NCBI GenBank assembly: GCA_036746875.1
Contig: DAIODI010000146.1
Span: forward strand, 1-7,168
Direction of reading: 5' to 3'
DNA length: 7,168 bases
Origin: DAIODI01 sp036746875
Lineage (GTDB): Bacteria > Pseudomonadota > Alphaproteobacteria > Rhizobiales > Aestuariivirgaceae
Position numbers and translations under genes: made by a program. The notes beneath the pieces are model-generated. The model saw only the letters and a list, made by a program, of their open reading frames with translations. It was not told where the DNA came from and made no database searches. Shown here piece after piece: positions 1 through 6,709 of the stretch (position 1 is its first letter; every line of letters begins with the position of its first letter).

Positions 1-8
1 TTGTATTC

Positions 9-54
9 GCATCATCTTTTTCCGCCAAGTGGTATCCACTTGGCGGGATGATGC
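9..54. repeat. Nested inverted repeat (hairpin) downstream of cobK
   Basis: An inner perfect 11-bp inverted repeat (CCGCCAAGTGG at 22-32, CCACTTGGCGG at 36-46) surrounds a 3-nt loop. It is flanked by a second perfect 8-bp pair, GCATCATC at 9-16 and GATGATGC at 47-54. The left side carries an unpaired TTTTT at 17-21, so the whole is a 19-bp stem with one 5-nt bulge. It begins about 29 nt past the cobK stop and would be transcribed with cobK, where it could act as a 3'-end or termination hairpin. In the cobK direction the inner stem is followed by AAAAA, not a U tract, so it is not a canonical intrinsic terminator. A dispersed palindromic repeat or a protein-binding site is also possible. Confidence 0.6.
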
Positions 55-83
55 TACAGGCGCCTGCCGGGGGGCGACTTTGC

Positions 84-815
84 TCACAACACCGCGCCGA
101 CCAGGGTCAGCATTTCCTGAACGGTGGCGGCGACCGGCGCCGGCGGTTTCGAGGGTCTGCGGACCATGATCACCGGAAGGCCCAGCGCGGCCGCGGCGTC
201 GAGCTTCTCGCGCCGGCCGCCGGCGTTCTTCGACACCACCACGTCGATGCGCTCGCGACGCAGCAGCGCCCGCTCGCTATCGAAGGTGAAGGGCGGGCGG
301 GCCGCGACCAGCGTCCACGACGGCGGCGGCGGCGGATCGGGCGGCTCGATGACGCGCGCGACGACGGCGATATCGCCGCGCGCCCGGAACGCGGCCAACT
401 CCTTGCGGCCGGTGGTGAGAAACACCCGCACGCCCGGCGCGACCAGCGCAGCGGCGGCGGCGAGATCGGAAACCTCCGTCCACTGATCGTCAGGGCCGGG
501 CGTCCACGCCGGGCGCTCAAGCCGCACGACGGGCACCCCCGCCAGCCGCCCGGCCTCGACGGCGCTGTGCGAGATCGTCGCCGCGAACGGGTGGGTGGCG
601 TCGCACAGGAGCGCCATCCCCTGCCGAAGCAGATACTGCGCCAACCCTTCCGCACCGCCGAAACCGCCGATCCGCACCTCGCCCTGCGGCAGCAGCGGCG
701 AGGCGGTGACGCCGGCGAGCGAGCTTGTCACCGCGAAGCCCTCGCCCGCCAGCGCGCCCGCCAGCGCCCGGGCCTCGCCCGTGCCGCCCAGCACGAGGAT
801 ACGCTCACCCGGCAC
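84..815 (-). CDS. cobK: Precorrin-6A / cobalt-precorrin-6A reductase (CobK/CbiJ)
   Basis: This 243-residue cytosolic reductase uses NADPH to reduce the macrocycle of precorrin-6A (or its cobalt form) to precorrin-6B. Family hallmarks visible are the N-terminal nucleotide-binding loop GGTGEAR (residues 10-16), DATHPFA (72-78), TGRK (135-138), the RPPF segment (173-176) and KNAGG (196-200). The length is normal for the family. The start is GTG at 813-815, supported by a very strong Shine-Dalgarno immediately upstream. It overlaps the end of cbiD by 11 nt, so the two are probably co-transcribed and translationally coupled. One oddity is a proline-rich stretch, PPDPPPPP, at residues 158-165, probably a surface loop. 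Whether the substrate carries cobalt cannot be read from the sequence; the product name depends on that. Confidence 0.95.
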   Translation of the reverse strand: MPGERILVLGGTGEARALAGALAGEGFAVTSSLAGVTASPLLPQGEVRIGGFGGAEGLAQYLLRQGMALLCDATHPFAATISHSAVEAGRLAGVPVVRLERPAWTPGPDDQWTEVSDLAAAAALVAPGVRVFLTTGRKELAAFRARGDIAVVARVIEPPDPPPPPSWTLVAARPPFTFDSERALLRRERIDVVVSKNAGGRREKLDAAAALGLPVIMVRRPSKPPAPVAATVQEMLTLVGAVL

Positions 816-1893
816 GGCCGATCACCTCGCCCGTACGGTCCACCACCAGCGTGTCGAGCGCCACCGCCGCGCCGCGAAGCACGCGCAGCCCCTGCGCGCG
901 CGCCGACCGGGCGATCTCGGCGGCGAGCGCAAGCCCCGCGCCGCGCGCCAGCTTCTCCACCTCGAGCGCCGAGTTTGCGGTCCTCACCGCCTGGACCAAC
1001 GCCGGATCGCCGCCGAGCGCCGCGACGCGCGCCGCGAGCCAGTCGAAGTCCACCTGGCTGCGCCCCGAGTGCAGGTCCATCGCCCCTTGCGCCATCTTCG
1101 TCATCTTGCCGAACCCACCCGCCACGGTGACGCGCTCAATCGGGTGGTCGCGCAGGTATTTCAGCATGCCGCCGACGAAGTCGCCCATGTCGATGAGCGC
1201 CTCGATGGGCAGCGCGTACACGGACTGAACCGCCGCTTCCGAGGTCGAGCCCGTGGAGCCTGCGACATGCAACAGTCCCATGGCGCGGGCGACGTCGACG
1301 CCGCGATGAATCGAAGCGATCCAGGCGGCGCAACTGAACGGGTGGACGACGCCGGTGGTGCCGAGGATCGACAGGCCGCCGACGATCCCGAGACGGGGGT
1401 TCCAGGTTTTCGCCGCCAGCGCCGCGCCGCCCGGCACCGAAATCTCCACGATCACGTCGCCGCTGGCGCCGTGCGCGGCGGCCGCCTCCGCCACCACGGC
1501 GCGGATCATCTGGCGCGGCACGGGACTGATGGCGGGTTCGCCAGGCGGGATCGGCAGCCCGGCGCGCGTCACCGTGCCGACCCCCTCGCCCGCCCGGAAC
1601 GTGACGCCCGAGCGCGGCGGCGCAGGCGTGACGGTCGCCACGATCATAGCGCCGTGCTGCACGTCCGGGTCGTCGCCGTCGTCCTTGACGATGCCGGCCT
1701 GCGCCCAGCCCGGCTTCAGCACCTCGAGCGCCAGCGCAAACGCCGGCGTTTCGCCCTTCGGCAAGGTGATGGTCACCGGATCGGGAAAGCAGCCGGTGAG
1801 CAATGCCGCATACGCCGCCTTGGTTGCCGCTGTCGCGCACGCGCCCGTGGTCCAGCCGCGTCTAAGGTTTTGTTCGGGCGTTGGTGTGTTCAC
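805..1893 (-). CDS. cbiD: Cobalt-precorrin-5B (C1)-methyltransferase CbiD
   Basis: This 362-residue protein is a CbiD-family corrin-ring enzyme, assigned the S-adenosylmethionine-dependent C1 methylation step on the way to precorrin-6A. Diagnostic segments are the N-terminal RRGWTTGACATAATKAA (residues 11-27), KDDGDDPDVQHG (70-81), the glycine-rich LGIVGGLSILGTTGVVHP (168-185), GFGKMTKMAQG (260-270) and DLHSGRS (273-279). The length matches the family (about 360-370). The open frame continues far upstream, but that part is antisense to cobA. The GTG at 1891-1893 is preferred because the family-conserved part begins about 10 residues later. GTG at 1900-1902 is an alternative. No clear Shine-Dalgarno precedes any candidate. 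It is the first gene of a two-gene unit with cobK and is divergent from cobA. CbiD is typical of the anaerobic pathway but also occurs in many alphaproteobacteria with otherwise aerobic-type Cob enzymes, so it does not settle the pathway. Confidence 0.95.
   Translation of the reverse strand: MNTPTPEQNLRRGWTTGACATAATKAAYAALLTGCFPDPVTITLPKGETPAFALALEVLKPGWAQAGIVKDDGDDPDVQHGAMIVATVTPAPPRSGVTFRAGEGVGTVTRAGLPIPPGEPAISPVPRQMIRAVVAEAAAAHGASGDVIVEISVPGGAALAAKTWNPRLGIVGGLSILGTTGVVHPFSCAAWIASIHRGVDVARAMGLLHVAGSTGSTSEAAVQSVYALPIEALIDMGDFVGGMLKYLRDHPIERVTVAGGFGKMTKMAQGAMDLHSGRSQVDFDWLAARVAALGGDPALVQAVRTANSALEVEKLARGAGLALAAEIARSARAQGLRVLRGAAVALDTLVVDRTGEVIGRAG
820..828 (-). promoter_or_regulatory. Ribosome binding site of cobK
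   Basis: On the minus strand, GAGGTGATC lies inside the end of cbiD, 4 nt before the GTG start of cobK. It is an extended match to the complement of the 16S rRNA 3' end. It decides the GTG start at 813-815 and explains how the overlapping downstream cistron is initiated. Confidence 0.75.
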
Positions 1894-1910
1894 GGCCGCC
1901 ACGATATACT
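1881..1910 (+). promoter_or_regulatory. Possible promoter of the cobA operon
   Basis: The 48-bp space between the divergent cbiD and cobA starts (1894-1941) contains TATACT at 1905-1910, a good -10-like hexamer. TTGGTG at 1881-1886 (inside the cbiD start) lies 18 nt upstream as a weak -35 candidate. Transcription would begin near 1917 and leave a 5' leader of about 25 nt for cobA. On the minus strand the same AT-rich core reads TATATC at 1908-1903, which would put cbiD transcription almost at its start codon. No B12-riboswitch consensus (B12 box) is seen, and there is no room for one. This is a weak motif-based call. Confidence 0.35.
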
Positions 1911-1932
1911 GGATCGACAAGGCCGAGGCGAC

Positions 1933-1938
1933 GGGAGA
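1933..1938 (+). promoter_or_regulatory. Ribosome binding site of cobA
   Basis: GGGAGA sits just upstream of the ATG at 1942. It sets the cobA start in a frame that is open for more than 1 kb upstream (antisense to cbiD), where frame length alone would mislead. Confidence 0.65.
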
Positions 1939-1941
1939 ACG

Positions 1942-2811
1942 ATGGACAAGGGCGTGAAGCGGACACCGCAGGCGTGGATCGGCGCAGGCGCGCCCGCGCC
2001 GGGCTTTGCCCGCCTCGACGCCGAACCGTTTCCGCCGTTCGAGGCCGGGACCGTGTGGCTCGTCGGCGCGGGGCCTGGCGCGCCCGGCCTTCTGTCGCTG
2101 CTCGCCTACCACGCCATGCAGACCTGCGACGTGGTGGTGTACGACGCGCTGGTGAACCCCGACATCCTGCGCTGGGTGCGCAAGGGCGTGGAGCTCGAGT
2201 ACGCCGGAAAGCGCGGCGGCAAACCGTCGCCGAAGCAGCGCGACATCTCGGAGCGGCTGATCGAACTCGCCCGCGCCGGAAAGCGCGTGCTCAGGCTCAA
2301 GGGCGGCGACCCGTTCATGTTCGGGCGCGGCGGCGAGGAGAGCCAGATGCTGGCGCGCGCAGGCGTGCGGTTCCGCATCGTGCCGGGCATCACCTCCGGC
2401 ATCGGCGGGCTCGCCTACGCCGGCATTCCCGCCACGCATCGCGATTCGAACCACTCGATCCTGTTCCTCACCGGGCACGACGCCACCGGCCGCATGCCGG
2501 TGAACGTGAACTGGGCGGCGGTCGCCACGGCGTCGCCGGTGCTCGTCATGTACATGGCGGTGAAGCACATGGTGGAGATCGCCCGCGCGCTGATCGCCGG
2601 CGGGCGCGACCCGGCCGACACCGTCACGTTCGTCTCCAACGCCACCATGCCGGACCAGTCCATCCTCGAAACCACGCTTGGCGGCGTCGAGGCATTTCTC
2701 GAAACCCGCACGCCGGCCACGCCCGCCATCGTCGTGGTTGGGACCGTGGCGGGCTGGCGCGACATCCTCACCTGGTACGAGGGCCAGCTGCGGGAGAACC
2801 CGGTTGGCTGA
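1942..2811 (+). CDS. cobA: Uroporphyrinogen-III C-methyltransferase (SUMT, CobA)
   Basis: This 289-residue cytosolic enzyme transfers two methyl groups from S-adenosylmethionine to C2 and C7 of uroporphyrinogen III, giving precorrin-2, the branch point into corrinoids and siroheme. It is the single-domain CobA type, with no CysG dehydrogenase/chelatase domain. Motifs visible are the SAM-binding VGAGPGAPGLLSLLA (residues 41-55), VVVYDALV (64-71), the KRGGKPSPKQ basic segment (90-99), LRLKGGDPFMFGRGGEE (117-133), VPGITSG (147-153) and AGIPATHRD (160-168). About 36 residues precede the first core strand, slightly longer than usual, but the Shine-Dalgarno at 1933-1938 supports this ATG. It heads the plus-strand operon and its stop overlaps the start of cobB, implying translational coupling. 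Confidence 0.95.
   Translation: MDKGVKRTPQAWIGAGAPAPGFARLDAEPFPPFEAGTVWLVGAGPGAPGLLSLLAYHAMQTCDVVVYDALVNPDILRWVRKGVELEYAGKRGGKPSPKQRDISERLIELARAGKRVLRLKGGDPFMFGRGGEESQMLARAGVRFRIVPGITSGIGGLAYAGIPATHRDSNHSILFLTGHDATGRMPVNVNWAAVATASPVLVMYMAVKHMVEIARALIAGGRDPADTVTFVSNATMPDQSILETTLGGVEAFLETRTPATPAIVVVGTVAGWRDILTWYEGQLRENPVG
2792..2797 (+). promoter_or_regulatory. Ribosome binding site of cobB
   Basis: GGGAGA within the last codons of cobA lies 6 nt before TTG 2804-2806. It supports an unusual TTG start for cobB over the downstream GTG at 2819, and the resulting N-terminus fits the family. Confidence 0.6.
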
Positions 2812-4258
2812 CGGCCTGGTGATTGCCGCGCCCGCCTCCGGGTCCGGCAAGACGGTCGTCACGCTGGCGCTGCTCTCGGCGCTCAAGGCGCGCGCCGTCA
2901 ACGTCGTCTCCGCCAAGGCGGGGCCGGACTATATCGACCCGCGGTTTCACGAACGCGCCACCGGGCGGCCTTGCGTCAATCTCGATCCCTGGGCGATGCG
3001 GCCGGCGCTGGTGCGCACGCTTGCCGCGGGCGGCGCGGGCGATCTTCTGGTGATCGAGGGCGTGATGGGCCTGTTCGACGGCGCGGCCGGCGGCGCGGGC
3101 TCGACCGCCGACCTCGCGGCGATGCTCGGGCTTCCCGTCGTGCTGGTGGTGGACGTCAGCCGTCAGGCGCAGTCGGCGGCGGCGCTGTCGCAGGGCGTCG
3201 CCCGCTATCGCGCCGGGGTGGGAGTAGATCTACCGCCGCGGCCGGCCCGCCCTGCTGCACCCGACGGTACCGCCCGGCTACGCCGAGATGGCGCTCGAGA
3301 GCTACAACCTCGTCGCGGCGGTGGGCGTCATGTGGGACACGACGCTCGCGGTGTCGCGCATGGTGTATGATGGCTTCTTCGACCGCTACCGGAGCCTCAA
3401 GCTGNNNNNNNNNNCGTCTCCGGAGACCGCCACCGCCGCCTCGTCGCCGGGGCGATGGACGCCGCCGGGATCGCCGTGCTCGGCGCGGTGCCGCGCGACG
3501 CCGCGCTGGCCCTGCCCTCGCGCCATCTCGGCCTGGTCCAGGCCGAAGAGCACGCAAGCCTCGACAGCTTCATCGCCACCGCCGCCGCCACGATTGCGGC
3601 GCATGTCGCTCTCGATGCGCTGATGGATCTCGCCGCGCCGATCGCCCCGGCCCCGGCGGCGCGCCCGCTGGGGCCGCCCGGACAGCGGATTGCGATTGCC
3701 GCAGACGCGGCGTTCGCCTTCGCCTACCCGCATCTCCTTGACGGCTGGCGCGCGCAGGGCGCGGCGCTGACGCCGTTCTCGCCGCTCGCCGGCGAGGCGC
3801 CCGACCCGGCGGCCGACGCTGTGTATCTTCCCGGAGGCTATCCCGAACTGCACGCCGGCAGGCTTGCGGCGAACACCCGCTTCCTCGACGGTCTTCGCGC
3901 GGCGGCGCGGCGCGGCGCGCTGGTCTACGGCGAGTGCGGCGGCTTCATGGTGTTGGGCGAGGCGCTGACCGACGCCGGGGGCCGTGCGCACGCGATGGCG
4001 GGCCTGCTGCCGATCGAGACGACATTCGCCGACCGCCGTCTTAGGCTCGGCTACCGCGCCCTCGTTCACGACGGCGCGTTGCCATGGCCGTCGCGGTTGC
4101 GTGGGCACGAGTTCCACCACTCCACGCTGGTCGGCCGCGGCGACGGCGAGCCGCTGTTCGCCGCGCACGACGCGGCAGGCGTTCCCCTGCCGCCGATGGG
4201 CCTGCGCCGCGGCCGGGTGATGGGGTCGTACGCCCATGTCGTCGATGCGGAAGGCTAG
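2804..4258 (+). CDS. cobB: Cobyrinate / hydrogenobyrinate a,c-diamide synthase (CobB/CbiA), interrupted by chimeric insert and N gap
   Basis: This cytosolic enzyme performs ATP- and glutamine-dependent amidation of the a and c carboxylates of cobyrinic (or hydrogenobyrinic) acid. The N-terminal dethiobiotin-synthetase-like ATPase domain shows the P-loop PASGSGKT (residues 10-17), KAGPDYIDP (38-46) and EGVMGLFDG (85-93). The C-terminal class I glutamine amidotransferase domain shows YGECGGFMVLG with nucleophile Cys at 3935-3937, GHEFHHS, and a terminal GSYAHV with a candidate catalytic His. The TTG start at 2804-2806 overlaps the cobA stop. As written the frame is broken: cobB similarity ends around 3224-3232, about 175 nt of foreign coding sequence and 10 N follow, an in-frame TGA lies at 3368-3370, and cobB resumes at 3415 (VSGDRHRRLVAGAMD) in the same frame. 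Only about 7 conserved residues of the expected AGVVLNR type seem missing. I infer an intact gene in the organism, broken by assembly. The tail is 9 nt from cobQ. Confidence 0.85.
3228..3404 (+). other. Foreign fragment: partial amidohydrolase (ACMSD-like) coding sequence inside cobB
   Basis: In a frame different from cobB, these bases encode about 59 residues without a stop. They contain RRGRPALLHPTVPPGY, then WDTTLAVSRMVYDGFFDRY and a final SLKL before the N gap. The HPT-x-PP motif, the DTT before a helix, and the G-FFDRY-x-SLKL strand entry match the metal-dependent amidohydrolase-2 family (aminocarboxymuconate-semialdehyde decarboxylase type). There the next segment would be a strand ending in a conserved His-Gly-Gly, which is absent here because the gap intervenes. 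The fragment has neither start nor end, and a TAG sits just before it in its own frame. It does not belong to the cobalamin pathway. Family assignment is from motif memory on a short piece. Confidence 0.6.
3405..3414. other. Assembly gap of 10 N
   Basis: Exactly ten undetermined bases separate the amidohydrolase-like fragment from the resumption of cobB. A fixed run of 10 N is a common placeholder at a scaffold join with a short or unknown gap, so the true spacing is not given by the run length. Confidence 0.97.
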
Positions 4259-4267
4259 AGGCGTCGG

Positions 4268-5734
4268 ATGGCGCGCGCGATCATGCTCCAGGGCACCGGC
4301 TCGGATGTCGGCAAATCGCTGATCGCCGCCGGTCTGGCGCGCGCCTTCGCCGACCGTGGCCTCAAGGTCTCGCCGTTCAAGCCGCAGAACATGTCCAACA
4401 ACGCGGCCGTCACGGCGGACGGCGGCGAGATCGGCCGGGCCCAGGCGCTGCAGGCTCGCGCGGCGCGGATCGCGCCCAGCGTTCACATGAACCCGGTGCT
4501 GCTCAAGCCGGAAACGGCGACCGGCGCGCAGGTGATCGTGCAGGGCAGGCGCCACGCCTCGATGGGGGCGCGGCAGTACTTTAGGGCGCGCGCGCAGTTC
4601 CTCGCCCCGGCGCTCGACAGCTTCCGCTGCCTCGCCCGCGAGGCCGATCTGGTGATCGTGGAGGGCGCGGGCTCGCCGGCGGAGGTGAACCTGCGGCAGG
4701 GCGACCTCGCCAACATGGGGTTCGCGCAAGCGGCCGGCGTGCCCGCCGTGCTCGTCGGCGACATTCACCGCGGCGGCGTCATCGCCGCGCTGGCGGGAAC
4801 CTTCGCGGTGCTCGACCAGACGGACGCCGCAATGATCCGGGCGACCCTGGTCAACAACTTTCACGGCGATCCGTCGCTGTTCGAGGACGGCGTGCGGATC
4901 ATCGAGGCGAAGACCGGCGTCCCCTGCCTCGGCGTGGTGCCGCACTACCCCGCCGCCCGCAGACTCCCGGCCGAGGACGCGGTGGCGCTGGAGAGGGCGG
5001 GCGCGAGCGGAACCGGGCCGGTGAGGATCTGCGCGCTGCGGCTGTCGCGGATCGCCAACTTCGACGACCTCGATCCGCTCAAACTCGAACCGGGCGTGAC
5101 GCTGACGTTCGTTCAGCCCGGCGAGGCGATTCCCGGCGACGCGGCGCTCGTCATCGTGCCGGGATCGAAGACGACCATAGCCGACCTCGCCTTCCTGCGG
5201 GGCGAGGGCTGGGACATCGATCTCGCCGCCCATGTCCGTCGCGGCGGCCACGTGCTGGGGCTGTGCGGCGGCTACCAGATGCTGGGCCGCGCCGTACACG
5301 ATCCGCAAGGTTACGAGGGACCGCCCGGATCGGCGGCGGGCCTCGGTCTGCTCGATGTTGAAACCACGCTCACCGGCGACAAGACGCTGACGGCCGTCGC
5401 CGGGACGCACTCCGCCACAGGCCAACCGCTCACCGGCTACGAGATCCACCTCGGCCGCACCACCGGCGCCGGCACGGCGCGGCCGTTCGCGCGCATCGGC
5501 GACCGGGCCGACGGCGCGGTGTCGGCCTCGGGGCGGGTGGCCGGCACCTATCTGCACGGCTGTCTCGCCTCCGACGGGTTCCGCCGCGCCTTCCTTGGAG
5601 CGATTGGCGTTGCGCCAGGACATCTCGCGTTCGAGGCCGAGGTCGAGGCGGCGCTGGACGGGCTGGCGGCCCATCTCGAAGCCGCCATCGACCTCGATCG
5701 ATTTCTTAACCTCGCAGCACAAATCTCTGACTAA
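4268..5734 (+). CDS. cobQ: Cobyric acid synthase (CobQ/CbiP)
   Basis: This 488-residue cytosolic amidotransferase amidates the b, d, e and g carboxylates of the adenosylated a,c-diamide to give adenosylcobyric acid, using ATP and glutamine. The N-terminal ATPase domain shows the P-loop GTGSDVGKS (residues 9-17), FKPQNMSNN (37-45), EIGRAQALQA (54-63), MNPVLLKPE (74-82) and VEGAGSPAEVNL (131-142). The C-terminal class I glutaminase domain has VPGSKTT (297-303), the nucleophile elbow GLCGGYQMLG with Cys333, and GTYLHG with His430. The length is normal for the family. The ATG lies 9 nt after the cobB stop, preceded by an AGAGG ribosome site at 4257-4261. A mild oddity is VNNFHGD (195-201), where relatives usually read VNKFRGD. 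Confidence 0.97.
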   Translation: MARAIMLQGTGSDVGKSLIAAGLARAFADRGLKVSPFKPQNMSNNAAVTADGGEIGRAQALQARAARIAPSVHMNPVLLKPETATGAQVIVQGRRHASMGARQYFRARAQFLAPALDSFRCLAREADLVIVEGAGSPAEVNLRQGDLANMGFAQAAGVPAVLVGDIHRGGVIAALAGTFAVLDQTDAAMIRATLVNNFHGDPSLFEDGVRIIEAKTGVPCLGVVPHYPAARRLPAEDAVALERAGASGTGPVRICALRLSRIANFDDLDPLKLEPGVTLTFVQPGEAIPGDAALVIVPGSKTTIADLAFLRGEGWDIDLAAHVRRGGHVLGLCGGYQMLGRAVHDPQGYEGPPGSAAGLGLLDVETTLTGDKTLTAVAGTHSATGQPLTGYEIHLGRTTGAGTARPFARIGDRADGAVSASGRVAGTYLHGCLASDGFRRAFLGAIGVAPGHLAFEAEVEAALDGLAAHLEAAIDLDRFLNLAAQISD

Positions 5735-5737
5735 AAA

Positions 5738-6709
5738 ATGTTTTCGCTCTCGCTCCAGATTGCGCTTGTGGCCGTGCTGATCGAACGGCTGACCGGTTAT
5801 CCCAAGATCGTGCACGACGCCATCGGCCACCCGGTCGAGTGGATGGGCGCGCTGATCGCCCGCCTCGACGAGGCGATGAACCTTGAACGCGATCCGTTCT
5901 GGCTGCGCCGGGCCAAGGGCGTGGCGGCGCTGGCGGCGCTCCTCGCCGTCGTCGCCTTCGCCACCGTCCCGGTGAGCGTGTGGCTGCGCGGCGAGGTCTG
6001 GGGCTGGCTGGCGGAGGCGGTGATCGCCACGTCGCTGATCGCACAGCAGTCGCTGAAGGCGCATGTGCGCGCGGTCCACGACGGGTTGCGCGCAAGCCTC
6101 GCCGACGGACGAAGGGCCGTGAGCATGATCGTCGGGCGCGATCCGAACGCGCTCGACGAGGCGGGCGTTTCCCGCGCCGCCATCGAGAGCCTCGCCGAGA
6201 GCACGTCCGACGGCGTGGTGGCGCCGGTGCTGGCGCTGGCGCTCGGCGGCCTTCCCGGGATCGCTCTCTACAAGGCGATCAACACCGCCGACAGCATGAT
6301 CGGCCACAAGAACGACCGTCACCGGGCGTTCGGCTGGGCGGCGGCGCGGCTCGACGATCTCGTGAACCTGATCCCCGCCCGCCTCTGCGGGTTGCTGATC
6401 GCCGCCGCCGCGAGCCTCACCTCGCCGCGCAAGGGGGCCGCCGCGCTCGCCGCCATGTGGCAGGACGCCCGCAAGCACCAGTCGCCCAACGCCGGGTGGC
6501 CGGAGGCCGCGACCGCCGGCGCGCTCGGCATTCGGCTGGGCGGCCCGCGCGCCTACCAGGGCGAGATGGTGGACCTGCCGTGGTTCGGTTCCGGCCGGAC
6601 AGAACTCGGCGCAGACGACATTCGCCTTGCGCTGGCGCTCTATGGCCGCACGCTGACGCTGGGCGCGGCGCTCATGGCGCTGGTGGCGCTGGTCGCGCTG
6701 TTCTGGTGA
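5738..6709 (+). CDS. cbiB: Adenosylcobinamide-phosphate synthase (CbiB/CobD), membrane protein
   Basis: This 323-residue integral membrane protein attaches the aminopropanol (phosphate) arm to the f side chain of adenosylcobyric acid, giving adenosylcobinamide (phosphate). Conserved blocks are IVGRD (residues 131-135), ESLAESTSDGVVAP (150-163), YKAINTADSMIGHKN (178-192), ARLDDLVNLIPARL (203-216) and HQSPNAGWPEAATAGALG (247-264). Hydrophobic segments that could span the membrane lie near residues 3-16, 61-80, 91-102, 160-178, 211-226 and 305-323. The length is typical for the family. The ATG follows the cobQ stop after 3 nt in an A-rich run without a recognisable Shine-Dalgarno, so initiation probably relies on coupling to cobQ. 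It is the last gene of the plus-strand operon; its TGA directly abuts the stop of the convergent cobU. The symbol cobD is also used for this protein in aerobic-type nomenclature. Confidence 0.96.
   Translation: MFSLSLQIALVAVLIERLTGYPKIVHDAIGHPVEWMGALIARLDEAMNLERDPFWLRRAKGVAALAALLAVVAFATVPVSVWLRGEVWGWLAEAVIATSLIAQQSLKAHVRAVHDGLRASLADGRRAVSMIVGRDPNALDEAGVSRAAIESLAESTSDGVVAPVLALALGGLPGIALYKAINTADSMIGHKNDRHRAFGWAAARLDDLVNLIPARLCGLLIAAAASLTSPRKGAAALAAMWQDARKHQSPNAGWPEAATAGALGIRLGGPRAYQGEMVDLPWFGSGRTELGADDIRLALALYGRTLTLGAALMALVALVALFW

Noticed and set aside
57..66. A perfect 10-bp palindrome CAGGCGCCTG
   Set aside because: Short GC-rich palindromes are frequent at this base composition, and nothing nearby supports a function.
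595..1941. A long N-terminal extension of CobA on the plus strand
   Set aside because: This part is antisense to cbiD and cobK. A ribosome site and an ATG at 1942 precede the true SUMT sequence.
1894..1941. A cobalamin riboswitch upstream of cobA or cbiD
   Set aside because: The space is only 48 bp and no B12-box-like sequence or compatible fold is visible. Regulation from a riboswitch outside the window remains possible for cobU only.
1894..2916. A 341-residue N-terminal extension of CbiD on the minus strand
   Set aside because: The extension is antisense to cobA and the start of cobB. CbiD family similarity begins just after the GTG at 1893 and the resulting 362 residues match the family length.
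2804..3404. A genuine CobB-amidohydrolase fusion or a small mobile insertion
   Set aside because: The fragment is in a different frame, has no start or end, has no terminal repeats, and touches a 10-N scaffold gap after which cobB resumes. An assembly chimera is the simpler reading.
3386..6478. A 1030-codon open frame on the minus strand
   Set aside because: It is antisense to cobB, cobQ and cbiB, spans the N gap, is rich in Arg, His and Gly with no recognisable domain, and is explained by high GC with third-position bias.
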